Assembly: GCA_022984795.1 (NCBI GenBank)
Contig: JALIHJ010000058.1
Span: 1-64,000 of the forward strand
Length of the DNA: 64,000 nucleotides
Origin: Fabrea salina
Taxonomy: Eukaryota; Ciliophora; Heterotrichea; Heterotrichida; Fabreidae
Direction of reading: 5' to 3'
Under the pieces are notes generated by a model. That model had not been told where the DNA came from. It searched no databases and was given only the letters and a program-made list of their open reading frames with translations. The position numbers were made by a program, and so were the translations under genes. Shown here piece after piece: positions 26,634 to 35,546 of the stretch (the first letter of the stretch is position 1; each line of letters opens with the position of its first letter).

Positions 26634-27643
26634 TAATTCAAAAAGTCCTGGATCTCTTCTTTTTCACTCAGTAAGTCTTCAACTCCAATTTTAATCTTTT
26701 CTTGAGAAAACATTCCTAGCTTAAGGTTCTTCACTAAGTTAAAGTCCCCATTTTCACAAGTCACAGGATAGGAAAACACCAGTCCTGGAGGGACTCCGTA
26801 CTCGCCGTTGTACAAATCACTGCTGACAGCCATGCTGGCCCACTCTCCCTGAGTTCCTTGGATCCACTGTTTCATATGCTGAACTGCAGCATGGGCTCCA
26901 GAGGCAACTGAAGAATGTCCCATTGCCAGCATGATGTCAGTTCCTCTTGTTTCAACTGTAGGTATGAAATCTGTAACTACCCACTGCTTGTCCAAGAAAT
27001 CTCTTAACTTCTGGCCTTTCAGAGTTGCGTGGTTAATGTCTGGGTACATTGTGGGGGAGTGGTTGCCCCAAACACAGAACTTAGAAATGTCTCGAGTTTT
27101 AACTCTTAAGTGCTTAGCTATTTGGGCAACTGCTCTGTTGTGGTCAAGCATCATCAAAGCTGAAAAGTTTTCGCGTGGAATGGACTTAGCGTGTTCAAGG
27201 GCTATCAAGCAGTTGGTGTTGCAGGGGTTAGCTATAGTGAGGATTTTAGAGTCTTTTTTGGCGTGTTTGTTAAGGATTTTCCCAGTATTTACAAAGATTT
27301 CTCCGTTTCTGCGGAGAAGGTCGCGTCTTTCCATTCCAGCGGTCCGGGTAATTCCTCCTACAAGGAAGATGCAGTCGGCTTCAGGAATGGCTGAGCTCAT
27401 TACGTCAGTTGCAATCACTTCTTCCACCAAAGGGAAAGCACAGTCTTCTAGTTCCATTACTAACCCTCTGAGCACTGTATCTCTTTTGGGAATGTCGTAT
27501 AATTGAAGCACCACAGACTGGTCTTCTCCAAACAGGGCCCCGTTAGCTATTCTGAATATAAGGTTGTAAGCTACTTGCCCGGTTGCACCCGTTATTGCCA
27601 CTCTTTTAGGTTGTGAAAAGCATCTAAATATAGAGCGCTTCAT
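26630..27643 (-). CDS. MDH1: Malate dehydrogenase (cytosolic/MDH1 type)
   Basis: 337 residues. It converts malate and NAD+ to oxaloacetate and NADH. The nucleotide-binding motif GATGQVAYNL is at residues 19-28. The substrate-binding region holds RTAGMERRDLL, and the catalytic histidine lies in VWGNHSPTMYPD. The cytosolic-type loop MMLDHNRAVAQIA is present. The N-terminus MKRSIFRCFSQPKR is basic and lacks acidic residues, so it could be a mitochondrial presequence on an MDH1-type enzyme; this is inference. Confidence 0.95.
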   Translation of the reverse strand: MKRSIFRCFSQPKRVAITGATGQVAYNLIFRIANGALFGEDQSVVLQLYDIPKRDTVLRGLVMELEDCAFPLVEEVIATDVMSSAIPEADCIFLVGGITRTAGMERRDLLRRNGEIFVNTGKILNKHAKKDSKILTIANPCNTNCLIALEHAKSIPRENFSALMMLDHNRAVAQIAKHLRVKTRDISKFCVWGNHSPTMYPDINHATLKGQKLRDFLDKQWVVTDFIPTVETRGTDIMLAMGHSSVASGAHAAVQHMKQWIQGTQGEWASMAVSSDLYNGEYGVPPGLVFSYPVTCENGDFNLVKNLKLGMFSQEKIKIGVEDLLSEKEEIQDFLNY

Positions 27644-27698
27644 TAATAAAGATGATTTGCCTAACTAAAATTTCAACTTGCTAATACTTATTTGAAAA

Positions 27699-28604
27699 AT
27701 GTTGAAAAAGCATCGCCAAGCTGCGTCTCTTTTCGGAAACTACGAAGAGGAACAAAGTGTTTTTAACTTTAAACAAAGTAGCAACCAGCAGAACAACCCT
27801 AATCCACCGGAAGCCAGAAAACGTTCTCTGCACAAAAGATTTAATTCGCTGCGCAACTACCAATTTTCAGGCATTGAAGGGAGTCTTAGTCACAGAAGGA
27901 AAGTGTCAACTGCTTTTGAGGTAAACAACTTCAGCACTCCTCAGGTCTACCAGCACAGAGAACCCAGTCCACTAAAAGACCCCAATAGTCCTAAAACGCT
28001 CCAAAACTCCGAAGAAACTCATTCGCTCGAAGAACTGCAAGCAGAAATGAACTGCTTGTTGAAAAACCAAGCAAAAAAACAAGACGAAGAACAAGAGAAA
28101 CGCTTAGCACTCAAACGTCAGTTGTTAGAAATAGTCACTAACGAAGAAGAGTCCCACTCAAGCACTAAGTTGTCTGAAATACTTAAGAACTCCTCAAGCA
28201 TATCTAAAAGCCTAAACTCTTTTTGGATCACTGAAGAAATCCAAGAAGAAAGCTTAGTTGAGTTAGAGTCTTCAGACGACACTGAAGAGTCCAACCAACA
28301 AAAAGTCAAAATCATGCTGAAAGAGTTCCTACTCTCAGAACCCACTGCAGAAGCCGAACGCACCAGAATGATAAGTGCAATCGACAAGTGCAAGTGGACT
28401 AAGTGGTTCACTGTAGCAGACAAAGAAGGACTAGCACTGTATGGGAAGTACGAAGAAATCTGGAGGAAGCTTGTAGGGGACTCTTCTTTCCCTAACGTGT
28501 TGTACTCAAACGACGTCCAGAGTTTCTTTTTCTACGACTTGCACTCCAACCAATTTTCAGAATCCTCCAGTGTATTTAATGCTGATGCTATAATCCTAAA
28601 GTAG
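27699..28604 (+). CDS. Unknown protein with disordered N-terminus (301 aa)
   Basis: Not recognised. Residues 1-100 are basic and Ser/Asn rich with RKRSLHKRFNS-type sites that could be kinase targets. A Glu/Lys coil spans about 105-190. The last 80 residues look globular (KWTKWFTVADKEGLALYGKY, then SFFFYDLHSNQF). It lies 55 bp from the divergent MDH gene and 14 bp upstream of the Kelch gene on the same strand. Confidence 0.75.
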   Translation: MLKKHRQAASLFGNYEEEQSVFNFKQSSNQQNNPNPPEARKRSLHKRFNSLRNYQFSGIEGSLSHRRKVSTAFEVNNFSTPQVYQHREPSPLKDPNSPKTLQNSEETHSLEELQAEMNCLLKNQAKKQDEEQEKRLALKRQLLEIVTNEEESHSSTKLSEILKNSSSISKSLNSFWITEEIQEESLVELESSDDTEESNQQKVKIMLKEFLLSEPTAEAERTRMISAIDKCKWTKWFTVADKEGLALYGKYEEIWRKLVGDSSFPNVLYSNDVQSFFFYDLHSNQFSESSSVFNADAIILK

Positions 28605-28618
28605 TTAGTCCGCCATAA

Positions 28619-30070
28619 ATGTATGAAACTATCAAATGCAAAGAACACCAGAACAACGCTGACTTCTACTGCAGGTCCAAACCAGACTGCATGGTGGCTT
28701 ACAGTGTACTGTGCTGTGGAATAAACCATGTAGGCCACGACTTCGCCAATATCAAAGACCCTTCTCTCTCTGACAAGATTACCCAAGACCTAGAAGACCT
28801 AGTTCGCATGCATGAAGAGTCACAAAAAACCACTTCAGACAACTACCAAGCCCTTAGAAAAGAACTCCTGGACATCCAAGAAAACTCCAAAGCAACTGTT
28901 AAACAAGTAGAAAACTTCTTCAGTGAAATTCGTGAACTGCTCAAAGAAAAAGAAAAGTCTTTAGTCAACCAGGTCCAAGAAGAAGCCTGCAAACTCTATC
29001 AGGTACTTAACCAAGAACTCAGTTTTTGCGAGTCTTGTTTGCAGGACCAACAAAAAACACTCAAGCAACTCCTTGACTTCAAAGCTTACTTTGACCAACT
29101 TGACAGTGAACAAAAAATAACAGCATCTTACAGCCTGTACCAAAAGTACCCTTTAGAGTCCAAGTACTCCAAAAACAAAAACTACTTCCTTAAGTCCAGG
29201 TTTACTTATGACGAGTCTTTTCCTAGCTCAGTGGACAAGTGCTGCAAGTTAAAATTCCAAAAAGCCCAGGATGACAAAGTAGCCCAGTCTAGTTTGTACT
29301 TCTTCAAAGAGTTTTCTAAGTACATCTACAAGTACAACATTGTCCAAGACAACTGGACTTCAGTGCCACTGCTCCAGATACCCAGATTCCACAACCTAAA
29401 CGTTGTTTTTGTGCCAGAAACTAACCTTTACATTTTAATAGGCTGCACTGGCCAAAAAGACAAGTTAATCCACTTCTACCCAGACAAACCAGAAATCACC
29501 GAAAAAGACTTGGACTTTGTGTACCCCCAGTGGGGCTGCGCAATATACTACTGGGGTGAAATGCACTTAATTGGAGGCGAAGTAGAAGACTCTAGTTCTG
29601 CTGAGTGCCAAGTCTACAATATCCAAGAAGGCACTTGGAGGAGCGCACCCAGTCTATTGATTCCTACAGACTCAGCCTCAGCCATAGGCTTCGAAGACTC
29701 AATCTACGTTTTTGGGGGCTACACAAACAACTACTCTTTAAAGGCAATAGAAAGACTACAGAAACACAGTGAGTCTTGGGAACTGCTTAAAGCGCAGTTG
29801 CCACTTCCTTTAGCTTTCATAGGAACTGTTGCTACTGATTCGTGTATAGTATTGTTTGGAGGAGAGTACGACGAAAGCAACTCTGACCAAGTATTTAGTT
29901 GGGATGGAATAAGTCAGTTCGAAAAACTAACCAAACTCAAGGAACCCTTCACAGCAGGGTCTTCTGACACAGTGGCTTACGCAAACTCTTTAGTGTACAT
30001 CATCAAAGCTGAGGACTCCGACTTTCCTTCAATAGAACCCTACGAAGTGACTTCTTACTTTGAAGTTTAA
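28619..30070 (+). CDS. B-box / coiled-coil / Kelch-repeat protein
   Basis: 483 residues. The N-terminal 45 residues have B-box-like zinc spacing (CKEHQNNADFYC ... CC ... HVGHDF). A coiled coil runs from about 60 to 170. About five Kelch-type repeats follow (240-480), with motifs such as MHLIGGEVEDSS, SIYVFGGYTNNY and CIVLFGGEYDESN. The layout is TRIM-like without a RING, so ubiquitin ligase activity is not supported; a scaffold role is more likely. It ends 14 bp from the convergent unknown gene at 30085. Confidence 0.85.
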   Translation: MYETIKCKEHQNNADFYCRSKPDCMVAYSVLCCGINHVGHDFANIKDPSLSDKITQDLEDLVRMHEESQKTTSDNYQALRKELLDIQENSKATVKQVENFFSEIRELLKEKEKSLVNQVQEEACKLYQVLNQELSFCESCLQDQQKTLKQLLDFKAYFDQLDSEQKITASYSLYQKYPLESKYSKNKNYFLKSRFTYDESFPSSVDKCCKLKFQKAQDDKVAQSSLYFFKEFSKYIYKYNIVQDNWTSVPLLQIPRFHNLNVVFVPETNLYILIGCTGQKDKLIHFYPDKPEITEKDLDFVYPQWGCAIYYWGEMHLIGGEVEDSSSAECQVYNIQEGTWRSAPSLLIPTDSASAIGFEDSIYVFGGYTNNYSLKAIERLQKHSESWELLKAQLPLPLAFIGTVATDSCIVLFGGEYDESNSDQVFSWDGISQFEKLTKLKEPFTAGSSDTVAYANSLVYIIKAEDSDFPSIEPYEVTSYFEV

Positions 30071-30084
30071 TTAAATGATTACAG

Positions 30085-31281
30085 TCAACGGAACTTTTTC
30101 CTAAGCACAATTGAAGAACTTCTAGCTAGGTTTCTACGACTGTTTATGCTTTGGGCTAAAAACCGAGTTGAAGTTAGTTGGCAAGGGTCGATGCTTCCGT
30201 TAGAGAGTCTTTTTTGAGTGGGGTTTCTTATTGAGCGAGTTGAAGTTTTGGTAGTTTCACAAATAGAAGCAGAGTACTTTTTGGGCGAAAAACACTCAGA
30301 GCTAGCTTCTAGTTTAGGGAGTTTATGGCACTCTTTGCTTTGGGTTCTTGTTTTTTCAATGTCGTTGATGAGTTGGTTTAAGTCTTGGTATTCGTTTGTT
30401 TGGGTAATTGGAGTAAAACTGTTTGTTCTTTGTCTGCGGAAAGTTTTCGCAATAACTTCTATGAAATTAGGGTTGTTTTTGGGTATTAGGTTTGAAAAGT
30501 CGATTTTAAACTGACTTTTATCGTTTTTTCTTTTTTTGTTTTGAAGGTTTAGTATTGACCACTTAGTTAGTTCCGAAAGTAGTTTTTTAGGTTTTTGGGA
30601 CTCATTTTCTTGAGTGAACTTAACTCGAGTTTTGAGGCTTTTGAGTTTCCGGTTTGACTTTTTAGTAGTGTCTATGTGTTCAATGTTAACTAAGTAAGTG
30701 TTTCCGTAAGAGTCAATTACTATCTCAAACGAAGTTTTAGTTATGAATTCTTCGTCAAGTTTGTAAACGAATTCAAAGATCCTCAGTGCTATTTTGGACG
30801 CTTTGTCTCCAACACTGCCGTCAACTACTGGTTCTTTTTTTCTAGAAGTAGACTTAAACACTTCCACAAGTATTTCGCCGTTTTCAGTCCGCGCTTCCAC
30901 TCTGTAAAGAGTTTTGTCTTTCAGAGTCTCAAGAACCATGTGGATGCTTTTAACTTGCAGTCCGTGGAGTTGGTTCTCTGCTAGTTCAAAAGCTTCTTTG
31001 GCCTTGAGTAGTTTTTTTCCGTTCTTGTAATAAATGTAACAAACAGGTTTTTCGGGGGCGTACTCTTGAAGCATAGGAACTTGTGTGTTCAAAAACTGGT
31101 GAACTAGGTGCCTGGTCTTTTTTAGCATTCTGTTAGAGTTGTGTCTAACTGTTCCTGAGTCATCAGTGTAGTAGTAACCCAAAAGCCTTTCCCCCTTACA
31201 AATTCCAGTTTCTAGTATAGGCAACTTCCCTTCTTTTCGAGCAAGTAACTCTAGAAACCACTTAAGACTCCTACTTTCCAT
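30085..31281 (-). CDS. Unknown protein (398 aa), globular N-terminus, disordered basic tail
   Basis: Not recognised. Residues 1-210 look folded (LERKEG-like helix, KPVCYIYYKNGKKLLKAKEA, FEIVIDSYGNTYLVNIEH). Residues 220-398 are Lys/Arg/Ser/Thr rich with short tracts such as KLPKLEASSECFSP, probably disordered. It ends in TGA, with an in-frame TAA shortly after. The start lies 7 bases from the stop of the next upstream gene. Confidence 0.75.
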   Translation of the reverse strand: MESRSLKWFLELLARKEGKLPILETGICKGERLLGYYYTDDSGTVRHNSNRMLKKTRHLVHQFLNTQVPMLQEYAPEKPVCYIYYKNGKKLLKAKEAFELAENQLHGLQVKSIHMVLETLKDKTLYRVEARTENGEILVEVFKSTSRKKEPVVDGSVGDKASKIALRIFEFVYKLDEEFITKTSFEIVIDSYGNTYLVNIEHIDTTKKSNRKLKSLKTRVKFTQENESQKPKKLLSELTKWSILNLQNKKRKNDKSQFKIDFSNLIPKNNPNFIEVIAKTFRRQRTNSFTPITQTNEYQDLNQLINDIEKTRTQSKECHKLPKLEASSECFSPKKYSASICETTKTSTRSIRNPTQKRLSNGSIDPCQLTSTRFLAQSINSRRNLARSSSIVLRKKFR

Positions 31282-31288
31282 TTAATAA

Positions 31289-32437
31289 TTAGTCATCAAA
31301 CAGTTCAGGGTTGGCTTGTACAGGGACAAACTTAGGTTGGGGTTGGGGTTTGGCTGAGGTTTTTAAGTTTTGGTTTTCTTGCAACAAAGCTTGGAAGCTA
31401 GAGTTGACTTTGGCATACTTGTCTTCGACTATTTTGAGTTTAGCTTCTCTTTGGGCAACAAGGTCGACTTGGTGTTTCCTCATTTCTTGTTCAGAAGCTA
31501 TTCTTTTTTTCAAACTTTCAATTTCGTTTTTGAGGATTCTGATTTCTTCTTCTTTGGCCCTGACTACAGTATGGTTTTTTTTTCGGGAGTCTTCCATGTC
31601 TTTGAGTCTTTGTTGGAGGGATCTGTTTTCTCCTATGAGAGAGTTAATTTTGGCAGTTTTGGACTTAGCTCTTTCTTCTTTGGTGAGTGCAGACTTGATT
31701 TCTTGTTCGTACTTTTGGCCCAAAGAGTCCCTTTCTAGGTGGAGTTGCTCGTTTTCTGTTTGGAGTTGACTGGTTCTTTCTTGTAAGTTTTCGATTTCGT
31801 GTTTGTTTTCTATAAGTTGTTTAGTGAGTGAGTCTATTTCGTCTTCGAGTTCAGCTTGTTCTTGGTTTTTGAGGTTTTTTTCTTCTTCGTAGAGTTTTTT
31901 GTAGGACTCAGCTCTTTCGCGTTCGTTTTCAATTTCTTTTTGGAGAGTCGCAATTGTGTTTTCTGCATAATTTTTAAAAATGCAGTTGTCGTCCATTTCC
32001 TTTTCGTAAGTGTTAACTTTTTGTTCGAAGGTTTCTAGTTCGGTTTCGAGGGTTTCTTTTTCTTCCATCAAGGCGTTGTACTTGTTTTTTATGCTTTCGA
32101 GTTGGGCTTCTGCTTTCTTTCTAGCAATGCTTTCTTCGTCTGCTTGTTTGGCGAACTTAGAGCACTTCTTTTCAAGTATGGAGTTAATTTCACTAGCTAC
32201 TTTTTGGTCTAAGTCTTGCGTGAGCTGTGAAGAAGTCTCTGTAACTTGCAGTTGCGAAGCTGTTTCTGAACGTCCAGGCTGCACCCACAGTCCCATTCCG
32301 TCCATTCTGCTTGAAGAGTAGATAGTTTGTGCTCGCGAACTAGTTGGGTTTGCCGAAGCACTGGTTTTAGGAGGCTTCTTGGCTTGTTTCTTAGCTGCTT
32401 CCATAGCCATTTGGCGTTCTTTGCGGGCTTTGTGCAT
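31289..32437 (-). CDS. Coiled-coil protein (382 aa)
   Basis: Residues 75-360 form a long coiled coil (for example ELEDEIDSLTKQLIENKHEI). The N-terminus is basic with a Ser-rich stretch, and the C-terminus is Pro/Gln rich, ending in ELFDD. No family was recognised. The first ATG leaves only three bases to the divergent CTU2 start. Later ATGs at 32410 or 32404 (residues 10 and 12) would leave 30-36 bases and are alternatives. Confidence 0.8.
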   Translation of the reverse strand: MHKARKERQMAMEAAKKQAKKPPKTSASANPTSSRAQTIYSSSRMDGMGLWVQPGRSETASQLQVTETSSQLTQDLDQKVASEINSILEKKCSKFAKQADEESIARKKAEAQLESIKNKYNALMEEKETLETELETFEQKVNTYEKEMDDNCIFKNYAENTIATLQKEIENERERAESYKKLYEEEKNLKNQEQAELEDEIDSLTKQLIENKHEIENLQERTSQLQTENEQLHLERDSLGQKYEQEIKSALTKEERAKSKTAKINSLIGENRSLQQRLKDMEDSRKKNHTVVRAKEEEIRILKNEIESLKKRIASEQEMRKHQVDLVAQREAKLKIVEDKYAKVNSSFQALLQENQNLKTSAKPQPQPKFVPVQANPELFDD

Positions 32438-32440
32438 ATA
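32438..32440. promoter_or_regulatory. 3-bp spacer between divergent start codons
   Basis: CAT-ATA-ATG: the minus-strand start codon, three bases, then the CTU2 start codon. CTU2's N-terminal zinc motif begins four residues in, so its start is fixed here. Confidence 0.55.
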
Positions 32441-33391
32441 ATGGAAAAGTGTTATAAGTGCAAAAAGGAAAACGCCCAGTACTTAGTTAGGAGCAACAAA
32501 GTCTGTAGGAACTGCTTTGTCTACAACACTGAGCATTTGTTCCGGTCTTCCTTGAAGAACCAATTGTTCCCTAAAAGAGGCGAAAAGGTACTGGCATGTG
32601 TGTCTGGCGGTGCCAATTCAATGGTTATGCTGGAACTCGTGGACACTTGCAGGAACTCCCAGAAAACCAAGAAACTCATGCAGTTTGTTCCGGATGTTCT
32701 GTACATTGACGACAGCATTGTGTACAACACACCCGCACAACAAACACAAGACTGGCTCAACAAAGTCCGTGAAAGGTACCAAGTTGAGTGCCACCTAGTT
32801 AAACTAGAAGAAGAAGTTCCTGACATCCTAGAAACTCTGCCTTCAGACCCCCAGGCTAAGTCAGACTTACTCTACATAAAACTCCACAACATCATTGAGA
32901 AGTTTGCATTTGAACACAACTACTTGAAAGTAATAACTGGCGAGTCAGCTAGCAGAATATCAGTACTCACAATGACTCAAATCTGCAAAGGAAGAGGAGT
33001 TGCAGCTAACAAGCACTCAGCTTCGCCTTACTCTACAGACAAAGTAATCATAGCTAAGCCTCTCAAAGAGTTCCTTGACAAAGAAATCAGACTCTATCAA
33101 CATGTAACTCAGCCTGACTTGCTTACTAAGTTGCCTTTGGCCCACTCTTCAAGTAAGTTCATGTCAGGAAGCATAGACATGCTAATTGAAAACTTTTTGC
33201 ACTGCCTGCAAGACAAGTTCCCCTCTACCACACACACTCTTTTAAGGACCTCTGGCAAACTAAGGCCCCTAGAAACCCAAGACAGGTGCGAGTTGTGCCA
33301 AGAAAGCCTAGACAGACCCACAAACGTACTTGAAGAGTTCAAAGTAATGAACCACAGACTGTGCTACGCATGTCATCACTTAACTAATTAA
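32441..33391 (+). CDS. CTU2: Cytoplasmic tRNA 2-thiolation protein 2 (CTU2/NCS2)
   Basis: 316 residues from the ATG at 32441; the frame upstream to 32327 is antisense to the neighbour. CTU2 pairs with CTU1 to thiolate the wobble uridine of certain tRNAs. The N-terminal zinc motif CYKCKKENAQYLV and CRNCF is intact. The PP-loop-like segment is ACVSGGANSM, and the C-terminal CELCQES and CYACHH cysteines are present. The middle contains RISVLTMTQICKGRG as in the family. It is shorter than the human protein but complete at both ends. The stop shares TTAA with the convergent gene. Confidence 0.9.
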   Translation: MEKCYKCKKENAQYLVRSNKVCRNCFVYNTEHLFRSSLKNQLFPKRGEKVLACVSGGANSMVMLELVDTCRNSQKTKKLMQFVPDVLYIDDSIVYNTPAQQTQDWLNKVRERYQVECHLVKLEEEVPDILETLPSDPQAKSDLLYIKLHNIIEKFAFEHNYLKVITGESASRISVLTMTQICKGRGVAANKHSASPYSTDKVIIAKPLKEFLDKEIRLYQHVTQPDLLTKLPLAHSSSKFMSGSIDMLIENFLHCLQDKFPSTTHTLLRTSGKLRPLETQDRCELCQESLDRPTNVLEEFKVMNHRLCYACHHLTN

Positions 33392-34147
33392 AAATCTAAG
33401 TCAGTTCTTTTGGAGTAAGTAAAGCTGTCTTCGGAGCTCAAGAAGTAAGGACTTAAGTCCCCTTCAGGTTTTTGGTTATTAATTTCAAGGAGGTTTTCTA
33501 GGTTGTCTCGAGGAGAGGCATACTCACTAGGCACCTTAGAAGAAAATTTAGTAAACAGGTCTTCGGTTTCCTTTGTAATCTTTTTGGTTTCTTGTTGGAA
33601 CCTGTTTAGGTAACTCTCGATGTTTATGGGGGAGTTGTAAACCTTGGACCTTCCTTCTATCATGAAGCTGAGTCTTTCGTTTTCTTCTTGGAGTTTCTTT
33701 ATTTTGGTTTCTTGGTCTTTGATGATTTTGTCTCTTTTAGCTAGTTCGAGTTTAAGTTCGTTCTCTGCTTTGGAGACTTTGTTTCTTTTAGGCATTGAGT
33801 TAGGTCTGACTTGGTTGTTTCTGGAGTTCCACTGTTGGGTTGTTTTTCTGTGGAGCGGGCCAATGTTGACTTTTTTTAAAGTGGGCAAAGGACCGTCTGG
33901 CGGGGCTGAGTTAAAAGGTGACTCTAGGTTTTCGTTGTAGACCATTTCTAACAAGACTTCTGCGTAAACGTTTCTGTTTTTCTTCCACACAGGGTTTGCC
34001 ATTACTTCTGAGAGTTTCTTAATCCACTTGTCAATGCGTATTTTTTGGTGTTTATTTAAGTTTGAGTAGTTCCTTTGAATTTCTAACTACTTAGTTAATA
34101 CCTAAAATCGAAGTTGAGAACTCTTCGTCTAGTTTGTCACCCGCCAT
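33388..34147 (-). CDS. CEP112-like DUF4485 protein, two exons
   Basis: Rebuilt here. The obvious frame begins at 34002, but coding continues in frame up to 34082 and joins an ATG at 34147 across a 19-nt intron (34083-34101), giving 246 residues. The N-terminus then reads MAGDKLDEEFSTSI, then IDKWIKKLSEVMANPVWKKN, RNVYAEVLLEMV and ESPFNSAPPDGPLPTL. This is the DUF4485 pattern seen at the N-terminus of the centrosomal protein CEP112. A coiled coil follows (95-140) and a Ser/Glu-rich tail. Likely a small basal-body or ciliary protein; it lacks most of CEP112's long coil. Confidence 0.75.
34083..34101 (-). other. Candidate 19-nt intron
   Basis: GTATTAACTAAGTAGTTAG on the minus strand. It begins GT and ends AG and carries in-frame stops. 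Removal restores a continuous DUF4485 domain. The first 15 bases alone also look like an intron but would leave the frame wrong. Confidence 0.6.
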
Positions 34148-34154
34148 TTTATTA

Positions 34155-35534
34155 TTAGGGAAGTGTTACTGTTTCTTCTTCTCCGAAAACCTTTGAAGCT
34201 GTTTCTTCTCTGAACTTGTAGTTTATAAGTAGTTGGGGTGTTTGTTCTGGAACTGGGTTGTAGAACCCGTTCAGTTGGGACTTCGCAACTGAAGACAAAG
34301 TGAGCTTCGAGTCTTCTACTAAAAACTGCAGAGGCACTGTGACGTCCACTACGTTTTTGAAGTCAGAAGGGTTCTCAGAGTTTTTTTTGAACCTTTTGAT
34401 AGCGTCGGGGTGTCCGAAAAGGGCTTTAAGTATCACAAGGCCTCTTTTGGTTTCTTCTTGTTGAGTTGTAGTTCTGGCCTTTGAACTTACCATCATTGAG
34501 AACTCGTGTGCGTGTCTTTGGCTTTCCTGGGTGTTTTCTTGAGTGGTTGCTTCTTGCTTAAGTTCACTTTCAGGCCACAAAAACTTAAAGGTTTTGGCTG
34601 AGAAGTAAGTCACTATTCCTACCAAAAACAAACCTAAAACGTAAACCTTGGAGTTCTTTTCGTAAGATAGACTTAAAGGCAAGTTGAGTTTGAACCCTCC
34701 TCTTCGGAGTTTAACTGCTAAGCATACTTCATCTTGGTGTGTCTCGAGTTTGTAAGTTACGGAGGAATGCTCAGATAAGTTCAAACAAGCCCCCACTCCT
34801 GAAGAAGCACTTAAGTTCTTAGAGTCAGTTTTTACTTTGGCTGAAAACTTCAAGTGCACTAGATGGTTGAGTTTTTTTGTGTACCTGAACCCTAGACTCC
34901 CGCTTCTCAAACTCACTTTGGAAGTTATGCTTAGAGTGTGTTTGTCAAGTTTCTTTTTAAGCTTCAAGCTGCCTGTGGACTTTTCTTGAGTAGTTAACAC
35001 TGCGTTTACTTGAGTGTCATTAAAAACTTTCTGGGCTTCTAAAACTCCTAAGAACTGGTTCCTGTTCACCAGAAAGCGACTAGTGAAGTTAAAACCTTTG
35101 AGTTCTTTTGAGAGTCCAACGTCTAAGAACTTACTGCCTCTGTACTGGAGGCCTAGTCTAGACTTGACTCCTGAGCCCATGTCCAATTCAAAGGAAGGGT
35201 TTAGCACAGTAGCACTCACTCTTTCTTGAGTGTAAACCATGAACCCAATGTTCCCACTTAGTTTGGAAGTTAAGTTGAGTCTGATGAGTTCTTCAAGTCT
35301 AAAAGACCCAAAAAAAGACTTTTTGATTTTGTTGTGGTCAAGGAACTTAGCTAAGTTTAGGTTGGATGTAAAAGTAGTTTGGGGGTTGAAAGGAGTCTCA
35401 AGGTCTTTTTCGTTGTACTGCTTTATGTAAGACTTGATTTTTTCTGAGATTGCCTAAGTGGAAGCTACTGTTCTGTCCCCTCCCTTAGTTACTTGGTAGT
35501 TTGGCTCGGGAAGATTAGGAATACTCTGTTCCAT
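34155..35534 (-). CDS. DNAJC11-like protein lacking the J domain, two exons
   Basis: Rebuilt as 454 residues: exon 1 at 35469-35534 (22 codons) and exon 2 at 34155-35453, joined across a 15-nt intron. The body matches the beta-barrel-like part and C-terminal DUF3395 domain of DNAJC11, a mitochondrial outer-membrane protein tied to MICOS and cristae. A TM helix is at about residue 297 (VYVLGLFLVGIVTYFSAK). The C-terminal domain has RGLVILKALFGHPD, VVDVTVPLQFLVEDSKLTL and LNGFYNPVPEQTPQL. No J domain (HPD motif region) precedes it; the protein starts MEQSIPNLPEPNY. Either it is a J-less homologue or the J domain is encoded elsewhere. Confidence 0.8.
35454..35468 (-). other. 15-nt intron
   Basis: GTAGCTTCCACTTAG on the minus strand, phase 0, with an in-frame TAG at its end. 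It joins exon 1 (ending DRT) to an open frame that runs 432 codons. The length and GT-AG ends match the known 15-nt introns of heterotrichs. Confidence 0.85.
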
Positions 35535-35546
35535 TATTATTAAGTG

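Noticed and set aside
26931-27506. 191-codon plus-strand open frame
   Set aside because: Lies antisense to malate dehydrogenase, which is certain; the composition is that of an antisense shadow.
31311-32321. Several plus-strand open frames of 100-150 codons
   Set aside because: Antisense shadows of a coiled-coil gene, where Glu/Lys codons read as Phe/Ser/Leu on the other strand.
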